From contig JAINDK010000050.1 in NCBI GenBank assembly GCA_019931185.1, positions 229,589-293,588 on the forward strand: 64,000 nucleotides of DNA. Reading direction: 5' to 3'. This DNA comes from Bryobacter sp. CoA8 C33 (GTDB lineage Bacteria > Acidobacteriota > Terriglobia > Bryobacterales > Bryobacteraceae). The translations under genes and the position numbers were made by a program. The notes beneath the pieces are model-generated. The model was not told where the DNA came from. It was given only the letters and a program-made list of their open reading frames with translations, and searched no databases. This document shows, piece by piece, positions 1-8,660 of this stretch; position 1 is the stretch's first letter, and every line of letters starts with the position of its first letter.

Positions 1-22
1 AAGGGCTCTAGCCACCGATGCG

Positions 23-816
23 ATGCCTGTTTCTTTCCTGATGGCGGCGCTGCTGCCCGGCGCGGTCGATAGGATCCATGTCGTTGAGCGCGGCGATTAC
101 GGTGAGCGCTACGAGCGCGTCCTCGCCCGCGCCTAGTTTACCCTCGACCCGAAGAACCCCGCCAATCAGATCATCCGCGATCTAGACCGGGCTCCGGTTG
201 ACGACCGCGGCCTTGTCCGCTTCAGCGCCGAGCTGCTCGTGGTCAAACCGCGCGACCCTGCCGCGGCGGCCGCGGCCTCAGCAGCATGTTCGGCGACCTC
301 CTGCTGATGGAAAAAGGCTTCACGCTGGACTGGGTCGGCTGGCGATGGGATGTGCCCCTATCTCCTGGCCTCCTACGCGTTTATCCGCCCCTCGCTCAGG
401 GCGTGGAGGCAGTGATACGCAGCGAATTCGTGCCCCGCGAGAAGACGTAGCACATGAACCTCGGTGATCGCAACATGCAGGGCTATCCCGCCGCCGGGCC
501 CACCGAGCAGACGGTTCGCGATAGCCGCGATGGCCGCCGGCAGACCATCCGGGCCGGCTGGCAGTTAAACGCGGCCAAAACCGCCATCGAGATGTCAGGC
601 GGCTTCGAGCCCCATCAGATCTACGAGGCTCTCTAGAAAAGGGAAGATCCCGTGGTGGCCGGCGCCGGCCTGGCCGCCATCCGCGACGTGATCAGCTTTC
701 TGCGCTACGAGAATCGCGGGACCGTGCTGCTGGGAGACCAGAGCCGCCACCTCAGGCGAGCCATCGCCTTCGGCACCTCCCAGAGCGGGCGGCTGCTCCG
801 CCAGTTTCTCTACGAC
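23..816 (+). pseudogene. Alpha/beta hydrolase (Abhydrolase_10-like), N-terminal half, decayed
   Basis: The reading frame opens with a short signal-like stretch (MPVSFLMAALLPG) and follows the order typical of the secreted alpha/beta hydrolase-domain proteins common in Acidobacteriota: a VERGDYGERYERV region, LDPKNPAN, FSAELLVVKPRDP, GFTLDWVGWRWDVP and the serine nucleophile motif GTSQSGRLLRQFLYD. It is interrupted by three in-frame TAG codons (134-136, 448-450, 634-636). A frameshift near 270-286, probably with loss of about 30 codons, moves it from frame 2 to frame 1. Family similarity stops abruptly after FLYD at 814-816, followed by an unrelated tail to a stop at 859-861. The missing C-terminal half lies on the minus strand at 18360-19328. 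Family assignment is from recognised motifs; the decay is seen directly. Confidence 0.75.
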
Positions 817-962
817 TCAGTCAAAAGAGGGTATTGCTTCGCAGATTCGGTCTTCGTATGAAAAATTCCTGACATGAGTATCCATAAACTGCCGCCTCTA
901 CCTATGGAGGAAGAAGTTCTCTGGGTAGGGGTGGAGGAGGATCGGAGTACCCAAGAGCCGGC

Positions 963-1329
963 TTAGCAGACGATCCATGCATTGCGGGAATCAACGCTAG
1001 CCCGCTGCAGAGATTGCGGCGGGGACTATTTGCCGTGCACGGGTTCACCGCGCAGCAGTCCGAGGTATTGCGAACCTTACGTGAGCCGGGACCCGGGGGC
1101 TACCGACATTTTGGCGATCAAGGGAATGGTCAGGCGGGAGCCGCCCAGGCGCGACCGGCGGCAGTGTCATTGCTTTCTTAACAAGGCAGGGTTGGAGGCA
1201 TTGGAGCGGGTCGAGTCGGTGGTGGCGCAAAGCTGCGTGGATCTTCTGAGCAGCTTAAGCGAGGGGCAAGAGAATACGCTGAACCGGATCTTGCGGGTGC
1301 TGCGGCGGGAAAAAGTAGTGCAAGCCTAG
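963..1329 (+). pseudogene. MarR-family regulator remnant, frameshifted
   Basis: Two frames together resemble a MarR-type winged-helix repressor. The first, read around 1020-1095, gives a helix typical of the N-terminal part (HGFTAQQSEVLRTLREPGPGG). The second, from about 1098 to the stop, gives the wing and dimerisation end (GMVRREPPRRDRRQ, then NKAGLEALERVESVVAQ). In intact members the recognition helix lies between these parts; here it is mostly missing and the frame changes, so DNA binding is unlikely to survive. The 115-residue open frame starting at 982 covers only the second part properly. The gene sits just inside the left boundary of the proposed inverted segment, so the decay may relate to that event, but this is inference. 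Confidence 0.5.
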
Positions 1330-1637
1330 GGCAGGACAGAGATCTTTTCGAGGTGGAACTCATCGCCCTGGACGATGACGGAGGCCTTGATCTTCTGACC
1401 GGGCTTGAGTTTTTCGAATTCGGCTTTTTCCTTGACGGGGAAGCCCATCGTCATGGCCTCCATCCAACCCTTGATTTCCTCGTGCCGGATAGTGAGGACC
1501 TGAGTGGGAGCATCCATGGAGACGACTTCACCGGTGAGTTCGTAAGTTTTGGCGGGCTGGCTGGACTGAGCCTGTTGGCGTGGGGTTTCTGAGCAGGAAG
1601 CCAAGACGAGGGCGAGGGCCAGAACGAGGATTCTCAT
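1326..1637 (-). CDS. CusF-like copper-binding lipoprotein
   Basis: A 103-residue protein with a lipoprotein signal peptide (MRILVLALALVLASC, lipobox cysteine at 15) followed by a short linker and one small beta-barrel domain. The domain carries GEVVSMDAPTQVLTIRHEEIKGWMEAM and TMGFPVKEK, the pattern of the CusF/SCO-associated periplasmic copper-binding fold, where a histidine, the tryptophan and methionines surround Cu(I). It probably resides in the periplasm and buffers or delivers copper. The ending LKPGQKIKASV...DEFHLEKISVLP fits the family. It stands alone, with no CusA/B or cytochrome oxidase gene beside it. No clear Shine-Dalgarno sequence precedes the ATG. The fold is well supported, the physiological partner unknown. 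Confidence 0.75.
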   Translation of the reverse strand: MRILVLALALVLASCSETPRQQAQSSQPAKTYELTGEVVSMDAPTQVLTIRHEEIKGWMEAMTMGFPVKEKAEFEKLKPGQKIKASVIVQGDEFHLEKISVLP

Positions 1638-1655
1638 AAGTACAGTATCGCTGAG

Positions 1656-1775
1656 CTAGCAAAGAGCGAGGAGGCCCGGGAACTCACCGGTGGAGTCGGC
1701 GAGAAATTTGACGCCGCCTTCCTGCTGACGCGAGTTAGGGCAGCCGCCGCAGTTCTGATGGAGAACGGGAAGCAT
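1656..1775 (-). CDS. Possible 39-residue cysteine-containing small protein or fragment
   Basis: An ATG-initiated frame of 39 codons beginning MLPVLHQNCGGCPNSRQQEG and ending in GLLALC. The start resembles the 'D-x-LP-I-L-x-x-x-C-x-x-C' lead-in of planctomycete-type cytochrome c domains, but the histidine after CxxC is replaced by proline, so haem attachment would not occur. The frame is open further upstream without a better start. It may be a real small protein, a remnant of a larger gene or chance. It lies in an otherwise gene-free stretch between the copper lipoprotein and the aminotransferase operon. Confidence 0.18.
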   Translation of the reverse strand: MLPVLHQNCGGCPNSRQQEGGVKFLADSTGEFPGLLALC

Positions 1776-1934
1776 GTCTTTTTCAAAGGAGAGGGACAGG
1801 CAACGGGCAGGAAAAAAAGCGGCAGTAGTTTTATGTGAGGACCAGCGTAGTGGAATCGGCCTGCTGATTGGCTTATGCTCAAGTTATGGAGACAGCAGCC
1901 CTTCACACCCAGCCCGGCCTGTCACGCCCTGGAC

Positions 1935-1961
1935 TTTTCGGCGCGGATTAGACGCCGAAAA
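1935..1961 (+). promoter_or_regulatory. Perfect 9-bp inverted repeat in the aminotransferase leader
   Basis: TTTTCGGCG and CGCCGAAAA flank a 9-base spacer about 50 bases before the aminotransferase ATG. It could form a leader hairpin or serve as an operator. There is no long T-run after it, only CCTTTTCCC, so it is a poor intrinsic terminator. Function is inference. Confidence 0.35.
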
Positions 1962-2009
1962 CCTTTTCCCACCCCCTCTCAACCAACTTCAATTGATCAG
2001 GAGAATCGC

Positions 2010-3362
2010 ATGAGCACAACCCTGCTTAGGCGCGACGACCTGCCGCATTTGGTGACCGCATTACCGGGTCCGAAGGCGGCGCAACTCATTGCCCGGGATC
2101 AAGCTGTATTGAGCCCGAGTTATACGCGGGGATACCCGTTGACGGTGGCGCGGGCGGAAGGCTCGATCATCGAAGACCTGGATGGCAACCGGTTTCTTGA
2201 TTGCAACGCGGGGATTGCCGTGTGCGCGACGGGGCATTGCCATCCGAAAGTGGTCGAGTCAATCCAGCGGCAGGCCGCGCGGTTGGTGCATTATTCGGGC
2301 ACGGATTTCTTTTACGAAAACATGGTGCAACTGGCCGAGAAGCTGCGGAGCCTGGCGCCGGGCGGCGGCGGGCGGCGCGTGTACTTTGGCAACTCCGGCA
2401 CCGAGGCGATTGAGGCTTCGCTCAAGATGGCGCGCTACCAGACGGGACGCGAGCGCTTTATCGCGTTTCTGGGAGCCTTTCATGGGCGCACGATGGGATC
2501 GCTGTCGCTGACGGGATCGAAAAGCATACAGAAGAAGAAATTCGGTTCGCTGCTGTCGGGCGTCACGCACATTCCCTATGCGAACTGTTACCGCTGCGCA
2601 TATGGCAAGCAGGTGGAGAGCTGTCAGGTGGAATGCGTGAAGGTGATCGAGGACCAACTGATCCGCCACATTCTGCCGGCCGACGACATTGCTGGGATTG
2701 TAGTGGAGCCGGTACAGGGCGAAGGGGGTTATGTCGTGCCGCCGCCGAAGTTTGTCGATGAGTTGCAGGCGGTGGCGGCCAAGTATGAGATTCCGATTAT
2801 TTGGGATGAGGTGCAGACGGGGATGGGGCGAACGGGGAAGATGTTCGCGGTGGAGCATTTTCGAGTGAACCCGGACATACTGGCGCTGGCGAAGGGAATT
2901 GCAAGCGGCTTACCATTGAGCGCGGTGGTGAGCAAGCCGCAATGGATGCAGTGGACCCCGGGGGCGCATGCCTCGACCTTTGGCGGCAATCCGGTGGCGA
3001 TCGCCAGTTCTCTAACGACGATTGAGTTGCTCGAGGCGGATTTGCTTGAGAATGCGCGGCGGGTGGGGGGCTATATGCTCGAGCGAATGCTGGCGTGGCC
3101 GCGCGAATTCCGTCACGTGGGCCGGGTACAGGGTCTGGGCCTGATGCTGGGATTTGAGCTGGTCAGGACGCAGCAGGGGCGGGAACGTTTTCCGGAACTG
3201 CGGGACCGCTTGGAGCGGATGGCCTTTGAGCGGGGGATTCTGATTCTGGGTTGCGGCCCGAATTCGATCCGGCTGTGTCCGCCGCTGGTGTTCACACGCG
3301 ACCAGGCTGAGTTCTGCCTGGATACACTGGAGGCTTGTCTGAAGCAAAGCCAAGAATCCTAG
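2010..3362 (+). CDS. Class III PLP-dependent aminotransferase (acetylornithine/4-aminobutyrate type)
   Basis: A 450-residue fold-type I aminotransferase. The start at 2010 is chosen because CAGGAG lies eight bases upstream and the protein then begins as relatives do; the open frame extends further upstream without support. Visible landmarks are DGNRFLDCNAGIAVCATGHCHP near 58-79, GNSGTEAIEASLK near 127-139 (phosphate binding), AFHGRTMGSL near 156-165, WDEVQTGMGRTG near 265-276 with the PLP-ring aspartate, and the Schiff-base lysine in ALAKGIASGLP at about 295. Cysteines 193, 196, 205 and 209 form a cluster seen in a subgroup of this family. It should move an omega-amino group (GABA, ornithine, lysine or related) to 2-oxoglutarate; substrate cannot be read from the sequence. 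First gene of a six-gene plus-strand run. Confidence 0.85.
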   Translation: MSTTLLRRDDLPHLVTALPGPKAAQLIARDQAVLSPSYTRGYPLTVARAEGSIIEDLDGNRFLDCNAGIAVCATGHCHPKVVESIQRQAARLVHYSGTDFFYENMVQLAEKLRSLAPGGGGRRVYFGNSGTEAIEASLKMARYQTGRERFIAFLGAFHGRTMGSLSLTGSKSIQKKKFGSLLSGVTHIPYANCYRCAYGKQVESCQVECVKVIEDQLIRHILPADDIAGIVVEPVQGEGGYVVPPPKFVDELQAVAAKYEIPIIWDEVQTGMGRTGKMFAVEHFRVNPDILALAKGIASGLPLSAVVSKPQWMQWTPGAHASTFGGNPVAIASSLTTIELLEADLLENARRVGGYMLERMLAWPREFRHVGRVQGLGLMLGFELVRTQQGRERFPELRDRLERMAFERGILILGCGPNSIRLCPPLVFTRDQAEFCLDTLEACLKQSQES

Positions 3363-3877
3363 ACGTGGGTTGCGGGATCAAGAAGTATCCCGGAGCCATC
3401 GGTCTGGACAACAATCCGAGAACGGCGGCCGACGTGATTGCCGACCTCGACCGCCCGCCGTACCCGTTTCGCGATTCCGCATTCGACGAAGTGAGGGCGA
3501 TCCATGTCATTGAGCACGTGGAGAACGTGATTCGCACGATGGAAGAGTTTCACCGGCTGACACGGAGCGGGGGGACGATCCGGCTGGAGACGCCGCACTA
3601 CACAGACTTTTCGAGCTTCTGCGACCCGACGCACCGCTGGCATCTGAACAGCTTCAGCTTCCGGTATTTTGGGGCGGATGACGCGGGGTTTGGCTATTAC
3701 ACGGCGGCGAAATTCCGCGAGAAAAAAGTGTATGTCAAGCTACTTGCTTTGTGGAGGTATCTCGGGTTTGAATTTCTAATCAACCGTTCGGCGCGGTTGC
3801 GGCGCTGGTGGGAATACTACTTGTGCTTCATTGTGCGGGGCAAGGTGATGCAATTCGAATTTGAAGTGCGAAAGTGA
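3335..3877 (+). CDS. Class I SAM-dependent methyltransferase
   Basis: A 180-residue Rossmann-fold methyltransferase. Motif I is ILDVGCGIKKYPGAIGLDNNP, with the acidic residue that holds the SAM ribose in LDNNP; the motif IV/post-IV region is FDEVRAIHVIEHVENVIRTMEEFHRLTRSGG. A conserved aromatic and histidine-rich stretch follows (ETPHYTDFSSFCDPTHRWHLNSFS), as in methyltransferases linked to surface polysaccharides. The C-terminus is basic and aromatic. The open frame starts with TTG inside the end of the aminotransferase gene, a 28-base overlap; no later in-frame start keeps motif I, so this start is likely though its ribosome site is poor. Substrate unknown. Confidence 0.7.
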   Translation: MSEAKPRILDVGCGIKKYPGAIGLDNNPRTAADVIADLDRPPYPFRDSAFDEVRAIHVIEHVENVIRTMEEFHRLTRSGGTIRLETPHYTDFSSFCDPTHRWHLNSFSFRYFGADDAGFGYYTAAKFREKKVYVKLLALWRYLGFEFLINRSARLRRWWEYYLCFIVRGKVMQFEFEVRK

Positions 3878-4335
3878 GTTCGCTAACCAGACCGGTATGG
3901 TTGCTGATCGACCGGTTGCGGCAATGGCAGGACGCGCGGACGCTCGATGCGGCGCATGCGCTAGGGCGGCGTGGGGAGGATATCGCGCACCGCTATCTCG
4001 AAAAGCAGGGTTATATCGTGGTGGCGCGGAACTGGCGGAGCCGGCGCGGGCTGAACGAGGTGGATCTGGTGGCCTGGCAGAAGGGGGAGCCAGCGCGGCT
4101 GGTGCTGGCCGAGGTGAAGTCGCGGCGGAGCGATGAGTTTGGGGCGCCGGAGCGCAACATTGGCGCGGAAAAGATGCGGGCCCTGCGGGCGGCGGCGCGG
4201 GAGATTTGCCATAAGGAGTTTGTGCCGGAGGAAGCCGTCCGCTTCGACACGATATCGATTGTCTTCGAGCCAGAGTTAAAGATCGACCATCAGGAGGATG
4301 CGTTCAGCTGGGGCCGGGGGGGGAGCTTGGCGTAA
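3874..4335 (+). CDS. YraN family (UPF0102) endonuclease-like protein
   Basis: A 153-residue protein with the YraN/UPF0102 signature: GRRGEDIAHRYLEKQGY, then RNWRSRRGLNEVDLVAWQ, then LVLAEVKSRR. These give the E...D...ExK pattern of a PD-(D/E)xK restriction-like nuclease fold. Relatives are widespread, and a role in DNA processing or recombination has been suggested but is not settled. It begins at GTG overlapping the methyltransferase stop (GTGA), so the two are probably translationally coupled. The C-terminal 25 residues (DHQEDAFSWGRGG) extend beyond the core domain and look unstructured. Confidence 0.8.
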   Translation: MSSLTRPVWLLIDRLRQWQDARTLDAAHALGRRGEDIAHRYLEKQGYIVVARNWRSRRGLNEVDLVAWQKGEPARLVLAEVKSRRSDEFGAPERNIGAEKMRALRAAAREICHKEFVPEEAVRFDTISIVFEPELKIDHQEDAFSWGRGGSLA

Positions 4336-4366
4336 TTGAGCCTGGATGTGCGAGTTTAGGAGGAGC

Positions 4367-5611
4367 ATGTCGTGGCGGCCCAATTCGAGAGACGCGGCGT
4401 GGATCACATTGTTCCTTGCGCTGCACTTTTGTTCGCGCGTGGTCAACGATGCGGAGGCGGAGATGCTGGCGGCGCTGGCCACCGTCGAGATCGTGGAGCC
4501 GCGGATCGGGTTCTTCAACGAGGGCAGTGTGGGGAGGCTTTGCGGGATTGGTTTGCGGCTGGCGCTGAGCTATCTGCTGATCGGCGTAACCGGGGGAATT
4601 GAGTCGAGCTATTACCTGATCCTGATGTTACCGGTGGTGCGGGGGGCGAGTCTATTCGGGGCGTGGGCTTCAGCGGCCGTGGCGGTGGTGTCGGCGCTGA
4701 GCTATCTGTCTTTTCTGCTGTATGTTGATTTTTCCTGGATGCGGATTCCGCGGGACCAGCAACAGGAGATCAGCTTCCGGGCCTTGTTTCTGCTGCTGGC
4801 GGGGTATCTGACTTATCAACTGGCGCGGCGCAACCGGGAGCAGGCGGAGCGGTACCAGGGGCTGGCGGTGGAGTTGGCCGAGACGAACGCAAACCTGAAG
4901 GCCGCGCAGAGCGAGGTGCAGCGGAGCGAGAGGCTGGCGGCGTTGGGGCAATTGACGGCGGGGCTGGCGCACGAGCTGCGCAATCCGCTGGGGACGATCA
5001 AGAACTCGGCGGAACTGCTGGCGAAGCGGATATCCGCCGGCGATGTGCTGGGGCGGGAGTTGACCGGCTACATATCGAGCGAAGTGGACCGGACCAATGA
5101 TCTGGTGAAGCGGTTTCTCGATTTTGCCCGGCCCTTCCGGCTGCGGATCGAGATGGTGGAGATTGCCGAGGTGATCGACCGGGCGATCCAGCAGGTGGAG
5201 GCGCGGGCGGAAGCAAAAGGTGTGACGATCCTACGGAATGACTCGCCCGATGTTGGGCCCGCGCCGATGGACGCGCAATGGGTGGAGGCGCTGCTGGCGA
5301 ATCTGCTGGCGAACGCGATCGACGCGAGCCCGGTGGGAGCGGCGGTAACGGTGAGTTCCCGGACGGCCGAGGGGGGAATCGAGTTATCGGTCGCGGACCG
5401 TGGCCAAGGCATTGCCGAGGAGACGCTGCCGAACATCTTCAATCCGTTCTTTACGACGAAGGCGGAGGGGACGGGCCTGGGCTTGGCGATTGTGGCGAAG
5501 GTAGTGGACGAGCATGGAGGCCGGATCGCGGTGGAAAGCCGGCCAGGGGAGGGGAGCCAGTTCCGCATCTGGCTGCCAGACCGGAGCGAACCGCGGGAAT
5601 CGAACCGATGA
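4367..5611 (+). CDS. NtrB-like membrane sensor histidine kinase
   Basis: A 414-residue kinase. ATG 4367 is chosen over an earlier in-frame ATG because AGGAGGAGC lies directly before it. Four or five hydrophobic segments fill residues 11-150, followed by a coiled-coil linker (NREQAERYQGLAVELAETNANLKAAQSEVQ). The H-box LAALGQLTAGLAHELRNPLG places the phospho-acceptor histidine at about 202. The catalytic domain shows the N-box (LLANLLANAIDAS), G1 (VADRGQGIAEE), F-box (NPFFTTK) and G2 (GTGLGLAI). No PAS or periplasmic domain is recognisable, so the signal is probably sensed in or near the membrane. It overlaps the next gene by ATGA and is almost certainly the partner of that sigma-54 activator. 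Confidence 0.9.
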   Translation: MSWRPNSRDAAWITLFLALHFCSRVVNDAEAEMLAALATVEIVEPRIGFFNEGSVGRLCGIGLRLALSYLLIGVTGGIESSYYLILMLPVVRGASLFGAWASAAVAVVSALSYLSFLLYVDFSWMRIPRDQQQEISFRALFLLLAGYLTYQLARRNREQAERYQGLAVELAETNANLKAAQSEVQRSERLAALGQLTAGLAHELRNPLGTIKNSAELLAKRISAGDVLGRELTGYISSEVDRTNDLVKRFLDFARPFRLRIEMVEIAEVIDRAIQQVEARAEAKGVTILRNDSPDVGPAPMDAQWVEALLANLLANAIDASPVGAAVTVSSRTAEGGIELSVADRGQGIAEETLPNIFNPFFTTKAEGTGLGLAIVAKVVDEHGGRIAVESRPGEGSQFRIWLPDRSEPRESNR

Positions 5612-6957
5612 GAATCCTGATTATCGAAGACGAAGAACGGCTGCGGCGGGTGATTGAACTGCACCTGTCGGCCGAGCAGCACGACGTGGTGGGGGCCGCG
5701 ACGGCCGAGGCCGCGCTGGGGCAACTGGAAAACGTGGATCTGGTCTTGACGGACTTGAAGATGCCGGGCATGGACGGGCTGACTCTGCTTGAGAAGATCC
5801 ACAAGGAATCGCCGCAGCTTCCGGTGATCGTGATGACGGCCTTCGGCAATGTGGAGACGGCGGTTGAGGCGATGAAGCGGGGGGCGGCGGATTTTCTGCA
5901 GAAGCCGTTTTCGCTCGCGCACCTGAGCACAGTGGTGGGCAAGGCGCTGGAGATGCGGCGGCTCAAGGTCGAGAACGAGCGGCTGCGGCAGGAGCTTGAG
6001 ACACGGAGCGGATTTGGTAATCTGATCGGGCACAGCGCGGGGATGCGGGAGGTGTTCCGGCTGATCGAGAAGGTGGCGCCGAGCCGGGCGACGGTATTGC
6101 TGTGCGGGGAAAGTGGCGTGGGCAAGGACATGGTGGCGCGAGCGATCCATTACCACTCGCCGCGGCGCACCCAACCGCTAGTCAAAATCAACTGTGGAGC
6201 GTTGCCGGAGAACCTGATGGAGAGCGAGTTATTCGGCTATGAGAAGGGGGCATTTACGGGAGCGACGGTGGCCAAACCGGGGAAGTTTGAGCAGGCCGAT
6301 CAGGGGACGGTGTTTCTGGATGAAATCGGAGATGTGCCGCTGCCGGTGCAGGTGAAGCTGCTGCGGGTGTTGCAAGAGCGCGAGTTTGAGCGGCTGGGAT
6401 CGAACCGGACACGGAAGCTGGATGTGCGGGTGGTGGCGGCAACGAATGTGGATTTGCGGGCGGCGCTCGAAGGGGGGCGCTTTCGCGAGGATCTGTACTA
6501 CCGGTTGAATGTGATGCCGATCAACATACCCCCACTGCGGGAGCGGCTCGAGGATGTACCAGCGCTGGCGGGTCACTTTCTCGAGCGGTTTGGGGAGGGA
6601 CGGTACCGGTTTTCGGTGGCGGCGCTAGAGAAACTGCTGGGGCACCGTTGGCCGGGGAATGTGCGTGAGTTGGAGAATGTGATCGAGCGGAGCGTACTGC
6701 TGGCCTCGGGTGAGCTGTTAGGGGCCGAGGACATCCGGCTGGAGATGGGCCCGCGGGGGAGGGCCGGGGGTGGGGAAGGGCTGTTTTTGCCCGCGGGGAT
6801 GACGCTCGATGAATATGAGCAGAGCATCTTGCGGGAAGCGTTGAAGCGGGCGAGCGGGAATAAGAGCCAGGCGGCACGGCTGCTGGGAATCACGCGAAAC
6901 GCGCTGCGCTACCGGCTGAGCCAGATGGGGCTCGAGGACAAGGAGGGCGAGGGCTGA
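5608..6957 (+). CDS. Sigma-54-dependent response regulator (NtrC family)
   Basis: A 449-residue activator starting at the ATG that overlaps the kinase stop. The receiver domain occupies residues 1-120 with the phospho-acceptor Asp49 ([13 protein letters not shown]) and Lys99. The AAA+ domain has Walker A GESGVGKD at 167-174, the sigma-54 contact loop GAFTGA at 214-219, Walker [10 protein letters not shown], and the arginine-finger region [11 protein letters not shown]. The C-terminus carries a Fis-type helix-turn-helix ([20 protein letters not shown]). It should bind upstream enhancer sites and open sigma-54 promoters when phosphorylated by the adjacent kinase. All catalytic motifs are intact. 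Targets cannot be deduced from the window. Confidence 0.95.
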   Translation: MRILIIEDEERLRRVIELHLSAEQHDVVGAATAEAALGQLENVDLVLTDLKMPGMDGLTLLEKIHKESPQLPVIVMTAFGNVETAVEAMKRGAADFLQKPFSLAHLSTVVGKALEMRRLKVENERLRQELETRSGFGNLIGHSAGMREVFRLIEKVAPSRATVLLCGESGVGKDMVARAIHYHSPRRTQPLVKINCGALPENLMESELFGYEKGAFTGATVAKPGKFEQADQGTVFLDEIGDVPLPVQVKLLRVLQEREFERLGSNRTRKLDVRVVAATNVDLRAALEGGRFREDLYYRLNVMPINIPPLRERLEDVPALAGHFLERFGEGRYRFSVAALEKLLGHRWPGNVRELENVIERSVLLASGELLGAEDIRLEMGPRGRAGGGEGLFLPAGMTLDEYEQSILREALKRASGNKSQAARLLGITRNALRYRLSQMGLEDKEGEG

Positions 6958-6960
6958 CCG

Positions 6961-7365
6961 ATGCGAGCGAGCACGATCCGGCACGTGTTTGTTTACGGGA
7001 CGTTGAAGCGGGGCCAGGACCATGCGATGGCGCGGCGGCTGGCGGTGGAGGGGAGCTATCGCGGGAAGGCGAGCCTGGCGGGCCGGTTGATCGACCTCGG
7101 GGCTTATCCGGGGATGTTGCCGGCGCTGGAGGACGGGGAGCGGGTGAAGGGAGAGTTGTTTGCCTTACCCGAGGAGGGCGATCTGCTGGAGTGTCTGGAC
7201 CGCTATGAAGGGTGCCACGCCGGGGACGCGGAGCCGCGGGAATACTGTCGGATTGTTTGCACGGCGCGGGATGAGGATGGAGTGCGCGTATGGTGCTGGG
7301 CCTATCTCTACCAGGGGGGCGAGGAGGGCCGATTGTTGCCGGGCGGGGAGTGGCCGGCGGGCTAA
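6961..7365 (+). CDS. Gamma-glutamylcyclotransferase-like protein (GGCT/AIG2 fold)
   Basis: A 134-residue protein with the family's opening motif FVYGTLKRGQDHAMA (substrate-loop YGTLxxG) and the later conserved block ELFALPEEGDLLECLDRYEGC, whose glutamate region corresponds to the catalytic base in gamma-glutamylcyclotransferases. These enzymes cyclise gamma-glutamyl amines to 5-oxoproline, but many bacterial members are uncharacterised. It starts three bases after the regulator stop, is the last gene of the run, and overlaps the convergent dehydrogenase gene by four bases at the stops. Confidence 0.75.
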   Translation: MRASTIRHVFVYGTLKRGQDHAMARRLAVEGSYRGKASLAGRLIDLGAYPGMLPALEDGERVKGELFALPEEGDLLECLDRYEGCHAGDAEPREYCRIVCTARDEDGVRVWCWAYLYQGGEEGRLLPGGEWPAG

Positions 7366-8660
7366 AGGGTGACGATCTTGGGCGATTGGAAGCGCTTTAG
7401 GGCGTTGCGGGTGTCGACAATGAGGGGCGCGGCATCGAGCACGGCGGCATAGTCGACGCCGGTGTGATCGGTGACGACGACGACGCAGTCGGCCTGGGCG
7501 CAGGCGGACTGCATGTCCTGGCTGTCAAAGCGCCCGCCCTCGAGCCGCAGGGTGGGAATGAAGGGATCGGTGTAAGAGACGCGGGCGCCGCGCTGCAGCA
7601 GCAGGTGCATGATGTCGAGGCCGGGGGATTCGCGGACGTCGTCGATATCCTTCTTATAAGACATGCCGAGGATGTGAACGGCGGAGCCACGCAGGGGCTT
7701 GGTGTGGTCGTTGAGGGCGTTCTGGATCTTGTCGACGACGAAATGAGGCATCTGGCCGTTGATGTAGCCGGCGAGTTCGATGAAGCGGGCCTCGATGCCG
7801 GACTGCTTGGACTTCCAGGATAGGTAGAAGGGATCGATCGGGATGCAATGGCCGCCGAGGCCCGGGCCGGGATAAAAAGGCATGAAGCCAAAGGGCTTGG
7901 TAGCGGCGGCGTCGATCACCTCCCAGACATTGATGCCCATGCGGCCGCACATGATCGAGAGCTCGTTGACCATGCCGATGTTGATCATGCGGAAGGTGTT
8001 CTCGAGCAGCTTGACCATTTCGGCGACCTTGGTGCCGCTAACGGGCACGACACGGTCGAGGGCCTGCGCATAAAAAGCGGCGCCAACTTCCGTGCAGTTG
8101 GCGGTGTGGCCGCCGACGACTTTGGGAATGTTGCGGGTCTGGAATTGTTTGTTGCCAGGGTCGACGCGTTCCGGGGAGAAGCAGAGGAAGAAATCGGCGC
8201 CGACCGTGAGGCCGTTTTGTTCGAGCTTGGGCAGGACGAGTTCTTCGGTGGTGCCGGGATAGGTCGTCGACTCGAGAATGACCAGCTTACCGGGGCCGAA
8301 GTTCTCGGCGATAGACTGCACGGCGGAATTGACGAAGGTCATATCCGGGTCCTTGGCTTTCGACAGGGGGGTGGGAACGCAGATGTTGACAGTATCGAGA
8401 TCGCGGATGCGGGAGAAATCGGTGGTGGCGGCGAGTTTACCTGCTGCGACGAGCGGTTGAACGGTGGAGGTGGGGATGTCCTGTATGTAGGACTCACCGG
8501 CGTTGAGTTTGTCGATTTTGCGGTGATCGACATCGAGCCCGAGAACCTCAAAGCCGGCATGAGCGAATTCAACAGCCAGGGGCAAACCAACGTAGCCTAG
8601 GCCAACGACACCCACGCGGGCTGTCTTGGTGTGGAGTTTGTCGAGCAGTTGTTGTTTCAT
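7362..8660 (-). CDS. UDP-N-acetylhexosamine dehydrogenase (nucleotide sugar dehydrogenase)
   Basis: A 432-residue UDP-sugar 6-dehydrogenase. The NAD Rossmann motif is VGVVGLGYVGLPLA at 16-29. The central domain has ESTTYPGTTEE and FSPERVDPGN, and the catalytic cysteine is Cys272 in GPGLGGHCIPIDP. The C-terminal UDP-binding part reads GMSYKKDIDDVRESP. The FSPERVDPGN and HCIPIDPFYL blocks are those of enzymes oxidising UDP-GlcNAc or UDP-ManNAc to the uronic acid (WbpA/WecC/TviB group) rather than UDP-glucose dehydrogenases. The product would feed a surface polysaccharide. It starts on the DapF-like gene's stop (ATGA) and is last in a four-gene minus-strand operon. Confidence 0.85.
   Translation of the reverse strand: MKQQLLDKLHTKTARVGVVGLGYVGLPLAVEFAHAGFEVLGLDVDHRKIDKLNAGESYIQDIPTSTVQPLVAAGKLAATTDFSRIRDLDTVNICVPTPLSKAKDPDMTFVNSAVQSIAENFGPGKLVILESTTYPGTTEELVLPKLEQNGLTVGADFFLCFSPERVDPGNKQFQTRNIPKVVGGHTANCTEVGAAFYAQALDRVVPVSGTKVAEMVKLLENTFRMINIGMVNELSIMCGRMGINVWEVIDAAATKPFGFMPFYPGPGLGGHCIPIDPFYLSWKSKQSGIEARFIELAGYINGQMPHFVVDKIQNALNDHTKPLRGSAVHILGMSYKKDIDDVRESPGLDIMHLLLQRGARVSYTDPFIPTLRLEGGRFDSQDMQSACAQADCVVVVTDHTGVDYAAVLDAAPLIVDTRNALKRFQSPKIVTL

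Noticed and set aside
134..636. Three in-frame stops in the hydrolase half are all TAG, hinting at amber recoding
   Set aside because: A frameshift and deletion also break the gene, and neighbouring intact genes such as the aminotransferase (stop TAG at 3360-3362) use TAG normally.
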